Shown: positions 18,101 to 26,948 of the stretch, piece by piece
How the letters are laid out: each line of letters starts with the position of its first letter
How positions within the stretch are numbered: the first letter of the stretch is position 1
Origin: Saprospiraceae bacterium
GTDB taxonomy: Bacteria; Bacteroidota; Bacteroidia; Chitinophagales; Saprospiraceae
Assembly (NCBI GenBank): GCA_028280415.1
Contig: JANQLV010000054.1
Coordinates: forward strand, 1 to 64,000
Direction: 5' to 3'
Length of the DNA: 64,000 bases
The notes under the pieces: generated by a model
What the model was told of the DNA's origin: nothing
What the model saw: only the letters and a program-made list of their open reading frames with translations
Database searches by the model: none
Program-made: the position numbers and the translations under genes

Positions 18101-21100
18101 TAGTAATAATCCCAAAAGACAAGCTAAGAAAAAGAAGGCTAAACGTAAGTTAGAAGAAAAACTTTCCAGAATAATTAAAGTCGGAGAATTAATTAGATTA
18201 ATAAATACTGAAGAATGTGCGCCACTTATAAGCAGATTAATTGAATTGGGAGTTAATCCAGGTGGAGTCAGTATTCACCTTCAGGAAGTATTATCAGGTA
18301 ATACTTCTATTCCCTGGTATGAACTTTTTGATTTTGATGAAAAAGAATGGGTAAGAGATCACCGAGATTTTCAGGATAATATTGAATCTGGCACATATTC
18401 TCAATTGGGAAGCCTGTTTTTTGGAAACTTATTCTATTCTTTTGAATCATCGGGTTTGGGTTATCTTACTGTCAACCCAAAAACTGAAGTTGTCCGTACC
18501 CAGGCATCACGAAATGGAATGAACAAGGATGAGTTTTTAGAAATCGTCTGTTCTGCTATCCGAATCTTAGGAGATAAATATAAGTATCACCCAAATGACT
18601 TTGACACCCAATCATTTAACAACTTTGATGGGTATAGAAGTTTTCCAGCAAAATTAAGAGATTACATTAGGGAAGTAGCTACAAGGAAAGGGAGACCGGA
18701 AAATGAATTAGGGAATAGTATTTTTGAAACGCTTATTTCTACAAGAGTACTTGATAGGAATAATGGTATACAAACTCCTGAATTATACCTAAAGTTAGCT
18801 GATAAAAATGACAGAGTTTGGATAAGTTTAAGAGGTAAAAGAGCGCATCTTCATCCATCTTCGGGGGTTTGTACTCTTTCAAGAAATGAATTGATTGAAT
18901 CCCCCAGAATCCAAAATTGTGCACAACTATGGGAGAAAAACTATTTGTCCTTTCATGCTGCTATCGAAAAAAGACCTCCAATCCGTCTTCATTGCGAAGA
19001 GCTAACAGGACAAACAGATGACCAATTTGAACGACAACGTCATTTTAGAAATGTGATTTTACAAAATGATGGCGAGCCTAGAGTTAGAATGATTGATTTA
19101 TTGAGTGTGACAACTACCCTTGAAGTAGGAGTTGATATTGGTGCTTTACAAGCCCTCATGCTTGCAAATATGCCGCCTCAACGATTTAATTATCAGCAGC
19201 GGGTAGGACGAGCAGGAAGGCGTGGACAAGCTTTTTGTGCAATCTTAACCTTTTGCAGAGGTCGCAGCCATGACGAATATTATTTCAACAATCCTCACAG
19301 AATAACCGGAGACCCTCCTCCCACTCCATTTTTGGCAATGAAGCAGGAAAGGATAATGAGGCGATTGATAGCGAAAGAAGTGCTTAGGCAGGCTTTTATT
19401 GGCATTGTACCTGAACAAGAGGCTATTTATTCTAGCGTTCATGGGCAATTCGGAAGTGTTGATAATTGGGAATTATATATGCAAAGAATAATAAATTGGA
19501 TTTATCATAACCAGTCAGAAGTTGAGAATATTATTTTGTCGTTAAAACCAAATATTGAAGGAACAGAGCTTACTAAATTAAAGGAATGGATTAGTGATAC
19601 TGCTTCTAATGAAGGAATGATTTCAAGAATAAACCAAATTGTCAATAATGATGAACTCGCTGCCACTGATTTATCAGAGAAATTAGCTGAAGGAGGAATA
19701 CTGCCGATGTTTGGAATGCCAACTACTGTAAAGAACCTCTATCATGGTATCAAAAGAAAAGAAGGTAGTTATCAAATACAGAGTATTGATAGAAGCCAAG
19801 ATTTGGCAATTTACGAATTTGCTCCTGGGGCGCAAAAAACAAAGGATAAAGCTATTCATACAGCCATTGGTTTTACTGATGACTTTGTTGAAAAAGAAGA
19901 ACAAGGTTATAAAAAGAGAGTTGTTTTGAGGGGTATCCCTAACGAACACCCATTCAATTTGGAGAGGTGGATGTTGCGTTGTAAAGGATGTGGTTTTTTA
20001 GAAACTTATAAAATTAACGAAAAACCGGAAAGAGAGCACTGCCAAAGATGCGGTTCACCACTATCAGAACCAGAAAACATTTTTCCCATTAAAGCACCAA
20101 AAGGATACCGGACTAACCTCTCTGCTGGTAGCGACCGGAAAGAATTCATGGATATTACTTTGTCCCGTCCGCCCATTTTTGCAGAAGGAGGTGAAAAGTC
20201 TAAAGAGGATTTTAAATCTAATTGGAATTATAAAGTAATCATTTCAGATAATGATATAGCTTGGCGGGTTAATACGAATGGAGATAATTTTTTTACAGGT
20301 AAAATACAAAGACCATCAAATTTTTTCCCTTTCCAATCATACCCCTTTTCTTTTGAGAGCCAATGGATTTTAGAGGATTTAGCAGCACCATATGACCAAT
20401 ATGGTCATCGTTTTCATATTTCTTCAAATGATACTGAGTTAGAAACTATCGCTCTTGTAGCAGGAAAAAACACTGAAGTATTCCGCTTAAGTCCCAATAA
20501 TTACCCTGGGGAACTTGATTTAGATATGTTTAATAATTCGGGTAAAAGGTCTTGTGTGGGTGTTCGGTCTGCTTTTTATTCTGCCGCTTTTTTGCTCCAA
20601 AGAACACTGGCAGACGAATTAGACGTTGACCCTACTGAAATTGAAATTGCAGACATACGAAGAGTGGAATTGGAAGATGGTAGAAAGACAGCAGAGATTG
20701 TATTAACTGATGAGCTTCCTAATGGTTCGGGTTTTACCAGAAAACTATTTGACGAACTTGATAGGTTTTTACAAATGATTGTCCTGATGCAAGACGCTAC
20801 TGAATTTGTAAAAAATATCCATTCCAACAAACACCAGAAAAAATGTAACACAGCTTGCTATGATTGTTTGAAAGTTTTCAAGAACATGAATTATCACAGT
20901 TTATTAGATTGGCGTTTAGGAATTGCTCTGTTGAGAGTTTTAACTGACGGCAACTATAAGGCAGGTACTGATGGTCACTTTGAAAACTTTATAGAAATTA
21001 ATAATTGGCTTGAGTCAGCCTTTCAATTAAGAGATGAATTCATTAACAGTTTTGGGGTGAAAGGGAATAGAAAATTATTCTTTCCATTGGAAAATCCAGA

Positions 21101-21323
21101 AATCCCTATTCCGGCAATTACTAATGAGAAAAAAAATAGAATTATCCTTATCGTCCATCCATTTTGGCAAGTTACCCCTTCTAAATTAGAGGAAGATAGT
21201 TGGCTTTCTAAAATCATTTTCAAGGCATTGGAATTGGTTGATTTTGAGGAAAATAAATTACATTTCTTGGATTCTTTTAACCTTCACAGGAGATTAGGTT
21301 GGTGTTATGAGCAACTTAGATAA
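15159..21323 (+). CDS. druE: Giant DEAD/DEAH helicase with DUF1998 domain (DruE-like)
   Basis: A 2054-aa superfamily 2 helicase. Seen: Walker A TSGTGSGKTES near residue 120, DELH box near 397, SSASLEAG near 436, and motif VI QQRVGRAGRRGQ near 1347 preceded by TTTLEVGVDIG. Four Cys pairs (CDNCG near 693, CVCPACG near 849, CKGCG and CQRCG at 1607-1631) probably bind zinc. The C-terminal DUF1998 region ends with the Cys cluster CNTACYDCLKVF near 1900. Fusion of helicase and DUF1998 in about 2000 residues is the hallmark of DruE, the only subunit common to all Druantia anti-phage systems; in DISARM the two parts are separate proteins. It overlaps its neighbours by 26 and 17 bases. Confidence 0.75.
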   Translation: MKNPIGSFNTIKENFIRYIKTAFWTKFEGLERERETLLHKDKVFYRQPWIELLPEYKQSGKYIQNLQLNDFQGKLSENDLANFKSLVSRGLVQGYELYKHQLDMLQYAMAGKHCVITSGTGSGKTESFLLPLFAQLVKELSSWDVPGINTSNGWWNNTTPANVVNRQNDYKLHESVQQRSHENRPSGVRALILYPMNALVEDQMTRLRIALDSDKVEEWFKDKVDNNRIYFGRYNGATPIAGQLKTFDRDGNPRRNNYKIQDLIAQLEKVEDNTQKVERYISHQREALEKKLTEGELTQEEFDLEKKKLIEESSELRAFFPRLDGAEMRCRFDMQLAPPDILITNFSMLSIMLMRDIDSAVFEKTRLWLHCEDEYSNNLSFEEKTEERKNRIFHLIIDELHLYRGTAGTEVAYLLKLVLKRLGLHPKHPQLRILASSASLEAGDNKSLEYLSDFFGFEGEEDIRSRFEIIEGENTPVAKVELPKELPITPFELIKESFHNKNSSVQFRNACQEASEMLEKEFSVSNDKSDPIERLLFTLLHPKLEIRERLFAACQVVDKNGEERYRPVCSFRVKDDDNLGGLPYFSEVLFGKLEKEKLQNAVEGLLIARSLLDEPRFKNLPDSFKERRILPRFRFHYFFRNIEGLWASIFSDDLDNKEEFETDGRTAGKLFSSVQIKSQRGNKSYRVLELLYCDNCGTTLFGGSRGGTKAGEFEMLPVSPKIEGVPEKTPAKFVEKRTYQEYAVFWVQGNQEFVRHEREHRVPQNYWRQKSINEGEFPQNSFESRWETASINVFSGDVVPEHSHHEQNPDEWIKGYLFRVRDNNRFDVWNRTDENGNPVDTHSALPCVCPACGINHQTRHIRFPRAKTSPIRGFRTGFAKSIQLFAKEMVYQLPDNEKQRKLVVFSDSREDAASIANGIERNHFTDLLREVLIDELQRRLLRAPEIYKAIKAQENTDYYQTHYSDEFYEMEILIEEAEKADSNNPKRQAKKKKAKRKLEEKLSRIIKVGELIRLINTEECAPLISRLIELGVNPGGVSIHLQEVLSGNTSIPWYELFDFDEKEWVRDHRDFQDNIESGTYSQLGSLFFGNLFYSFESSGLGYLTVNPKTEVVRTQASRNGMNKDEFLEIVCSAIRILGDKYKYHPNDFDTQSFNNFDGYRSFPAKLRDYIREVATRKGRPENELGNSIFETLISTRVLDRNNGIQTPELYLKLADKNDRVWISLRGKRAHLHPSSGVCTLSRNELIESPRIQNCAQLWEKNYLSFHAAIEKRPPIRLHCEELTGQTDDQFERQRHFRNVILQNDGEPRVRMIDLLSVTTTLEVGVDIGALQALMLANMPPQRFNYQQRVGRAGRRGQAFCAILTFCRGRSHDEYYFNNPHRITGDPPPTPFLAMKQERIMRRLIAKEVLRQAFIGIVPEQEAIYSSVHGQFGSVDNWELYMQRIINWIYHNQSEVENIILSLKPNIEGTELTKLKEWISDTASNEGMISRINQIVNNDELAATDLSEKLAEGGILPMFGMPTTVKNLYHGIKRKEGSYQIQSIDRSQDLAIYEFAPGAQKTKDKAIHTAIGFTDDFVEKEEQGYKKRVVLRGIPNEHPFNLERWMLRCKGCGFLETYKINEKPEREHCQRCGSPLSEPENIFPIKAPKGYRTNLSAGSDRKEFMDITLSRPPIFAEGGEKSKEDFKSNWNYKVIISDNDIAWRVNTNGDNFFTGKIQRPSNFFPFQSYPFSFESQWILEDLAAPYDQYGHRFHISSNDTELETIALVAGKNTEVFRLSPNNYPGELDLDMFNNSGKRSCVGVRSAFYSAAFLLQRTLADELDVDPTEIEIADIRRVELEDGRKTAEIVLTDELPNGSGFTRKLFDELDRFLQMIVLMQDATEFVKNIHSNKHQKKCNTACYDCLKVFKNMNYHSLLDWRLGIALLRVLTDGNYKAGTDGHFENFIEINNWLESAFQLRDEFINSFGVKGNRKLFFPLENPEIPIPAITNEKKNRIILIVHPFWQVTPSKLEEDSWLSKIIFKALELVDFEENKLHFLDSFNLHRRLGWCYEQLR

Positions 21324-22383
21324 TCTGAAAATACCGGCATTTGAGCTAAAAGCCCCTGAGCGCATTTCACCGAGCCAATATACTTCAATGTGCAAATGTT
21401 CTTATCGGTCAGTTCTAAAAGAAAGCTTGAGAAACTCTCTACTTCCTCCTTTCCCTGCTGCTCTCTTAGGTAGCATCATTCATAACATACTTGAATTAAT
21501 CGCTAAAAGGGAGATTTTGAATAAAGCTGACTTTATGCAAATTTGGAATAATCTTGTTGCAAAGAAAGAAAAAGAATTGAAAGAGAATGGCTTGAATGAA
21601 TTTATTCCCTTAAAAAGGTCAGTGCCATATTTTGCCATCAAAAAACTTCAAACTTTAAAGTATCTATATAAATCTACCAATTCTGGTAAATCATTTTCAA
21701 ATAAGATAAATAGAAGTCTTTCAGAAAAATGGTTTGAATCAACAGATAAGAAGATAGGTGGTTATATTGATTTGGTTCTAGAAGGAGAAAAGATTAAAAT
21801 TGTGGATTTTAAGACAGGAGAAGTATATGCCGATAGAGAGTCCAAAAGGGTAAAGCCAGAATATGAAATTCAGTTAAAATTATATGCTTGGTTGTATTTT
21901 GAGAAGACTGGAAACTATCCAGATGAACTTTGGCTTGTAGATTTAAAGCAGCAATGGCATTCAATTCCGTTCATACCGGAAGAGTGTGAATCGCTCGCAA
22001 ACGAAGCTAAACGAAGGCTCAATGATATTAGTCTCAAAGTAAAAGAAAATCAAAGTGGAACTTTGGCTTTACCAAATTTTGAAACATGCCAAAATTGTAA
22101 TTTCAAACCAGCTTGCAAATTCTATTGGACATTGGAATCGAACGATAAAAACCATTTTCTTGATTTGAAAGGCTCACTTAAAGCAGTAGAGGAATTCCAA
22201 TCTGGAAGCTTAAACCTCGAAATCGAAAATGAGGATGGAATTCACTATATTGTCAATTTTAAACAAATTGATTTTGAATCAATGAAATTATTACAAAACC
22301 AAGAAGTCCAAATATTTAACCTATTAAGAACCAAAAAAGAAGGTGTTTTCACAATCCTAAAAAATACCAAGCTTTATGCCTAA
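21307..22383 (+). CDS. PD-(D/E)XK nuclease, RecB/Cas4-like with Cys cluster
   Basis: A 358-aa protein with the RecB/AddB/Cas4-type nuclease layout: an N-terminal SPSQYTSMCKCSY (first Cys), LLGSIIHNILELI, then GGYIDLVLEGEKIKIVDFKTG, which carries the catalytic D and D-x-K, then QLKLYAWLYF. A C-terminal Cys triplet (CQNCNFKPACKFYW) would complete a four-Cys iron-sulfur cluster with the N-terminal Cys. The last 80 residues look like a small beta domain. It overlaps the helicase by 17 bases and the methyltransferase by 8. It fits the nuclease arm of the system and may be the DruG-like subunit; that name is not certain. Confidence 0.7.
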   Translation: MSNLDNLKIPAFELKAPERISPSQYTSMCKCSYRSVLKESLRNSLLPPFPAALLGSIIHNILELIAKREILNKADFMQIWNNLVAKKEKELKENGLNEFIPLKRSVPYFAIKKLQTLKYLYKSTNSGKSFSNKINRSLSEKWFESTDKKIGGYIDLVLEGEKIKIVDFKTGEVYADRESKRVKPEYEIQLKLYAWLYFEKTGNYPDELWLVDLKQQWHSIPFIPEECESLANEAKRRLNDISLKVKENQSGTLALPNFETCQNCNFKPACKFYWTLESNDKNHFLDLKGSLKAVEEFQSGSLNLEIENEDGIHYIVNFKQIDFESMKLLQNQEVQIFNLLRTKKEGVFTILKNTKLYA

Positions 22384-23518
22384 GAAAGCAAAGTCCAAAT
22401 ACCCAATTATTTCTTGTTTTACTGGTGGGGGATTTCTCGATATGGGATTTGAAGATACAAACTTTTTTGAAGTTGTTTGGACGAATGAAAAGAATCCCAC
22501 ATTTGCAGAAATGTATGAGTGTGGTTATACAAATTGGAAAAATGAGCAAGGTCATAAAGGGGATGTGAAAATTTCACACATCGGCTCTATTGAATCTATT
22601 AACCCAGAAGCTATCAAAAATCAGGCTTTCGGTCAAAATGTTCCAGAACATTTTGGGATAATTGGTGGCTCGCCTTGTCAAGATTTTAGTTCATCTGGAA
22701 AGAATGCTGGTTTTAGTGGAGAAAGAGGTAAACTAACAAAAGTTTTTTTTGATTTAATCAAAAAAATATCGCCTTCCTTTTTTGTAGTTGAGAACGTCAA
22801 AACCCTTTACAGCCGAAACGTTCATAGAAAAGAATTGGGCAAGATACTAGCAGGGTTAAAAAAGGAGTATTTCATAGATATAAAAATTCTAAATGCTATT
22901 CATTATGGAGTACCGCAAGACAGGAAACGTTTATTTATTATTGGCATTAAAAAACCAGATGAAATCAAGGAAAGTTTTATGGAGTATGATTTCACACTTC
23001 CTAACCCTCCCGTTAAAAAAGAATACCAAAATGCACTAAATAAATATACTTGGGCTACTGTGGATGAATTTCAAAATGGCGTTGTACGACCAAGAGGTAT
23101 TCCAAAAGAGTTGTATGTGAAGCATTGTTTGTTGCAAAAAAAAGAAGAAGCGAAAATCGAAAATGGTAATGAATATTTCAAGCCCTACTCTAAGAAGTTT
23201 TGGAAAGTAAAAGAGGGAGACACTAAAAACCGTTCTTTCAAAAGATTACACAGATACCGTTACAGCCCAACCGCTTGTTATGGAAATAATGAAGTACATT
23301 TACATCCTTTCTTACCAAGACGCCTCTCCGTTCGGGAGGTACTAAGGATTCAATCTGTACCGGATTCTTATATTTTACCTTCACACATCAGCTTGACCCA
23401 AAAGTTTAAAATGATTGGAAACGCTGTTCCATTCAAATTGGCATATGCAGTCGCAGAAACTTTAAAAACAACTTTGGTGAATCAACAAAAAACAAAAAAA
23501 GAAAATGGCATTGTATAA
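22376..23518 (+). CDS. DNA cytosine-5 methyltransferase (DruM-like)
   Basis: A 380-aa C5-cytosine methyltransferase. Motif I is FTGGGFLDMGFE near the start. Motif IV is GGSPCQDFSSSG near residue 100, whose Cys is the nucleophile. Motif VI is VENVKTL near 139, motif VIII is PQDRKRLF near 181, and motif X is KMIGNAVPFKLA near the end. It transfers a methyl group from SAM to a cytosine in host DNA and should mark self DNA for the nucleases in the operon. The recognition sequence cannot be read from the protein. It overlaps both neighbours. A Vsr gene nearby is typical of cytosine methylation, since Vsr repairs T:G mismatches from deaminated 5-methylcytosine. Confidence 0.9.
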   Translation: MPKKAKSKYPIISCFTGGGFLDMGFEDTNFFEVVWTNEKNPTFAEMYECGYTNWKNEQGHKGDVKISHIGSIESINPEAIKNQAFGQNVPEHFGIIGGSPCQDFSSSGKNAGFSGERGKLTKVFFDLIKKISPSFFVVENVKTLYSRNVHRKELGKILAGLKKEYFIDIKILNAIHYGVPQDRKRLFIIGIKKPDEIKESFMEYDFTLPNPPVKKEYQNALNKYTWATVDEFQNGVVRPRGIPKELYVKHCLLQKKEEAKIENGNEYFKPYSKKFWKVKEGDTKNRSFKRLHRYRYSPTACYGNNEVHLHPFLPRRLSVREVLRIQSVPDSYILPSHISLTQKFKMIGNAVPFKLAYAVAETLKTTLVNQQKTKKENGIV

Positions 23519-24056
23519 TACGCCATATGATGCTGCAAATACGGCAGTACGGGCATTTCTGACTAAAATTGGAGAGTATTACCTTGAACGGTCATTCAAT
23601 ACTAGTTCAGGATTGGCTAAAAAGGATTGGCTAAAAATTAGAGATGAAATTTTTGAAGGATGTTGTGCTTATTGTGGTGTGTCAGGTGTTAAACTTCAGA
23701 TGGATCACCTAATAATGTTCAATCGGCAAGAGTTTGGATTACACCATCCTGGGAATATCGCTCCGGCTTGTAGTCCTTGTAATAAAAGGACCAAAAATAA
23801 TAACAGAAAATATAATTCCTGGGAAAACCATTTGTCTATCATCTGCGAGAGGAATAAATCCAAAGAACAGTTTTTTGATAGATGGAAAAGAATCAAACAA
23901 CATATTGATGAAGGAGATTTTGCCTATCCAAAACTTACGGAGGGAGAGTCTAAAGCAATAAAAATTATAGCCAGCAATTTATATGAAAGAATCAAAACTG
24001 AGTTTGAATCTTCTATTGAATTATATCAAGAACTGGACAAAGAATTCATTAAATAA
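23505..24056 (+). CDS. HNH endonuclease
   Basis: A 183-aa protein with a zinc-stabilised HNH (beta-beta-alpha metal) motif: CAYCG, then MDHLIMFNRQ with the catalytic His, then PGNIAPACSPCNKRTKNN. The four Cys in two CxxC pairs should hold a structural zinc. HNH proteins of this size occur as restriction partners of cytosine methyltransferases. The gene overlaps the methyltransferase by 14 bases and is followed after 2 bases by vsr, so it is part of the same operon. It may be a restriction subunit rather than part of a standard Druantia set. Target specificity is unknown. Confidence 0.88.
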   Translation: MALYNTPYDAANTAVRAFLTKIGEYYLERSFNTSSGLAKKDWLKIRDEIFEGCCAYCGVSGVKLQMDHLIMFNRQEFGLHHPGNIAPACSPCNKRTKNNNRKYNSWENHLSIICERNKSKEQFFDRWKRIKQHIDEGDFAYPKLTEGESKAIKIIASNLYERIKTEFESSIELYQELDKEFIK

Positions 24057-24058
24057 TT

Positions 24059-24499
24059 ATGGACATTTGGGACAAAAAAAAGAGAAGCGAAGTCATGTCG
24101 CATATCCGGTCAAAAGATACCAAACCGGAACGAATTTTACGCTCTGCGCTCCACAAGCGGGGTTATCGATTCCGTATCCATCGGAAAGATTTGCCTGGCA
24201 AACCTGATATAGTCTTACCTAAATATCAAACTGTTATTTTTGTTCATGGCTGTTTTTGGCACTATCATGCTGATTGCCGGGAAGGTAGAATCCCTCATAC
24301 CAATACTAAATTCTGGAAAGAGAAGCTTTCTAAAACAGTGAACCGGGATAAGGAACACCAAAAAGTTCTCCAGGAAATAGGGTGGAAAGTGATGGTTTTT
24401 TGGGAGTGTGAGGTTGAAAATAAATTGCAAGAAGTTTTAAAGGTTGTGGACAAAAACTTGAAAAAAACCGAAATCACATCACAGACTTTGCCTCTATAA
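24059..24499 (+). CDS. vsr: Very-short-patch repair endonuclease
   Basis: A 146-aa protein with the complete Vsr signature: MSHIRSKDTKPE near the N-terminus, GYRFRIHRKDLPGKPDIVLP with the catalytic Asp, and VIFVHGCFWHYHADC with the His and Cys zinc residues. Vsr nicks DNA 5' of the T in T:G mismatches that arise when 5-methylcytosine deaminates. It therefore protects the genome from mutation by the methyltransferase two genes upstream. Length is normal. It is the last gene of the operon; no clear terminator hairpin was seen after it. Confidence 0.93.
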   Translation: MDIWDKKKRSEVMSHIRSKDTKPERILRSALHKRGYRFRIHRKDLPGKPDIVLPKYQTVIFVHGCFWHYHADCREGRIPHTNTKFWKEKLSKTVNRDKEHQKVLQEIGWKVMVFWECEVENKLQEVLKVVDKNLKKTEITSQTLPL

Positions 24500-25013
24500 A
24501 AGTCCAAATTCTTTTCTAAAAAATGGATGGATTAGCGTTTAGGCCGTTTTATACGAAAGGGAAAATCATTTTAAATACAAGCCAAGGAGATTGGAGGAAG
24601 TGGAAGGAGCGGTTGAAGAATATTTTGGCGTAAAAAACGTATTTCGAAATAATTAATATAACTGAATTAAAGATGCTTCCTAACTGGCAAGCTAATGATG
24701 TCTGTTTTATGTGTCTTAATGACGAAAACGCTGCGGTGAATTTCCACGATATATGGCGGATTTGACAGTAATGTCAATCTGGTCCACTAACATCTGGATA
24801 CCTAGAATAAGAACAACAAAAAGTGTCAAACTGTTATCGATTGCTTTCATAAATATACGAACTTTGTTGAGTATGTTTCTAATGATAGTAACAACTTTCA
24901 TGTTCCAAAAGCAGTGCCTCAAATTTAAGTAGAAGTGTTATAGCACTAACATGAGCCTGATGGATAGTATCATAAAGATAGTTGCGATTAGTCCGCCTTT
25001 TTTATTTTCTATT
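24500..25013. other. Interval after the defence operon
   Basis: No firm gene. A 36-codon plus-strand frame (24523-24633) and a 68-codon minus-strand frame (24716-24922) show no recognisable domain. The region leads into a broken reverse transcriptase, so it may be scar tissue from insertions. Confidence 0.4.
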
Positions 25014-25623
25014 ATGAAGGATTGGTTAAAACTTAAACGTTATCCTCATTTTTCTCGTCCCTATGAGAAACGAGATATTCCTTTTATTCTCTCCTATATA
25101 AAATCTTCTTCCAAAGTTAAGAAACATCGTTTTTTTTATTCATATACTATACAATTCAAGAAAATAGATTCAGGCATAATTATGATTATTTTGGTGTGAA
25201 AAATACCGAAAGGACTCTGAAGAAAAAGAAGCGAGAAATATTTTATGCAAACCACCTAGATGCTCAGGTATTTACATATTATAGTTATTTGATCAATCAA
25301 AAATTGGATAAAGAATATTCTAAAGATCAATTGTTAATCGAAAGCGTGATTGCATATAGAAATATTCCATTTAATGAATATAGAAGCAAGTATAACATTA
25401 ATTTCGCAAAAGAAGTATTTGTTTTTATTAAGCATTCTAAAGAAACGGAACTAAACGCAATTTGCTTTGACATAAAAAGTTTTTTGACTCATTAGATCAT
25501 AAAATATTAACGAAACTTTGGTGCAAAGTGTTTGATAGAGCTAACTTACTTGAAGACCACTATCAAGTCTTTAAAACAATAACGAGATTTAAGTTCGACT
25601 TTAGCAAAATGTTAAAGTCTTAA
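25014..25623 (+). pseudogene. Truncated, frameshifted reverse transcriptase (defence-RT-like)
   Basis: Three frames joined in order read like the N-terminal half of an RNA-directed DNA polymerase. The first starts MKDWLKLKRYPHFSRPYEKR (25014). After an 8-T run at 25130-25137 the frame moves by one and reads IYTIQENRFRHNYDYFG, then KNTERTLKKKKREIFYANHL. After a 6-T run at 25480-25485 it shifts again to DIKSFFDSLDHKIL, the RT motif A region. The catalytic YxDD box is missing because the sequence ends near 25623, next to transposase debris. Both shifts look like single-T losses. The family resembles stand-alone defence RTs of Bacteroidota, but the class is uncertain. Confidence 0.65.
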
Positions 25624-25679
25624 AAATAAAAGAGAATTCTCTGAGAGTACATAAATTTGATTTACCACAATTAAATTTA

Positions 25680-26604
25680 TGATGACACTTCCAAAAGAAT
25701 TCTCGAAACAAATATTGGAATTTGCTCCGTTATTCAGCAAAAAGGTCTTTGAACATGAGAAAGTTTTAATAATAGGCGCTATACTTTGTACAAGCACTCG
25801 AACTGTTTGTAGTGCCTTACGATCAGTAGGTTTATAAAATTTAAAGCAGTTTCATAAGTTTCATCGAGTACTTAGTTTATCAAAGAGGTCATCGCATAAA
25901 GCTGCTAGAATATTATTAAAAATGCTCCTAGATCGCTTTATCCCAACAGGACAGCCCATAGTTTTTGGTATAGATGAAACGGTTGAGCGTCGTTGGGGAC
26001 ACAAGATAAAAGCTTGTGGTATCCACCGAGATGCTGTACGATCCAGTTGCAGCCATTTTGTAAAATGTAGCGGCTTAAAATGGATTTGTGTGATGCTTTT
26101 AGTTCCAATTCATTGAGCTGGTAGATTTTGGACCTTACCTTTTTTAAATGTGCTAATGGCTTCAAAGAAATATCATGAAGCACAAGGTAAAAAGTACAAA
26201 AAACTTACTGATTGGGCCAGACAAATCATTGGAGACCGACAATTAACTTTGAAGCAGAGGTTAGCTGATTCAACAACCAAGTGGCAGCAAGTACTTATTG
26301 ACCAATGGCTTTATTGTGTACCGATCTAGGTTTAGAGCCCCGCCAAACTATTAGCTACTTTGTTCGAAGATGGACCGTCGAAGTTACTTTTGGAGAAACT
26401 CGAAAACATCTGGGAGTGCAAACTCAAAGACAGTGGTCAGATAAAGCTATTCTGAGAACAATACCCGTTTTGGTGGCTTTATTTAGCATCATTACAATTT
26501 GGGCAGATCAATTGTATCAACACAAAAGTTTATCTATTAAAACTTTAAATTCAAAATGGCTTGAACAATTCTTCACCCTTACAGGTTTAAGTACATCGCC
26601 TTAA
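25680..26604 (+). pseudogene. Decayed DDE transposase (IS701-like)
   Basis: A broken transposase in several frames. It opens MMTLPKEFSKQILEFAPLFS at 25680 and stops after about 51 codons. It continues with FIPTGQPIVFGIDETVERRW (25922 on), which has the first catalytic Asp of DDE_5/IS701-type enzymes. It ends with the segment ISYFVRRWTVEVTFGETRKH (26305-26604), which has the last Glu region. Several stops and at least one frameshift make it inactive. Clear terminal inverted repeats were not found. It directly follows the truncated reverse transcriptase, so its insertion is the likely cause of that truncation. Confidence 0.75.
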
Positions 26605-26948
26605 ATTTTACTTGATTACAAGGCTAACAAAGCTCATTTTGATGAGTATAATTAAGAAAAAACCCTTCTTAACCAGACGATTCACTCTGGCTCTTGCCTC
26701 AACAAAATGAGTAAATTCTTTATCTATCTAGTGCCTCTAACTCTAATCATGAGACTGCAAACCTGGGTTTAATTGATGAAATGCTATTCTCTCCCGAATG
26801 ATGATGGGGTACAATAGGTTTTTCTTTCAATAGAGGGCCATAAATAGTATTTGAATTATTTGATGTTAAAAATTTAGTAGATTTTATATAATTTAATGAA
26901 TCGGTTTAAACTGTTGGGGCTATTTACTTAATAGAAATTTGAGTATTT
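26605..26948. other. Interval after the transposase remnant
   Basis: This gap of 344 bases holds no recognisable gene. I looked for the missing 3' half of the reverse transcriptase here and did not find it. The promoter of the TPR gene should lie near its right end. Confidence 0.4.

Noticed and set aside
12317-24499. Assignment of the operon to DISARM or BREX
   Set aside because: The helicase and DUF1998 are fused in one giant protein, there is no phospholipase D-type DrmC, no PglZ and no BrxC-like ATPase.
24523-24633. A 36-codon frame after vsr
   Set aside because: No conserved domain seen, and the region is likely insertion debris.
24716-24922. A 68-codon minus-strand frame before the broken RT
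   Set aside because: Hydrophobic but without family signature; the ending IYRGNSPQRFRH looked familiar but could not be tied to a known protein.
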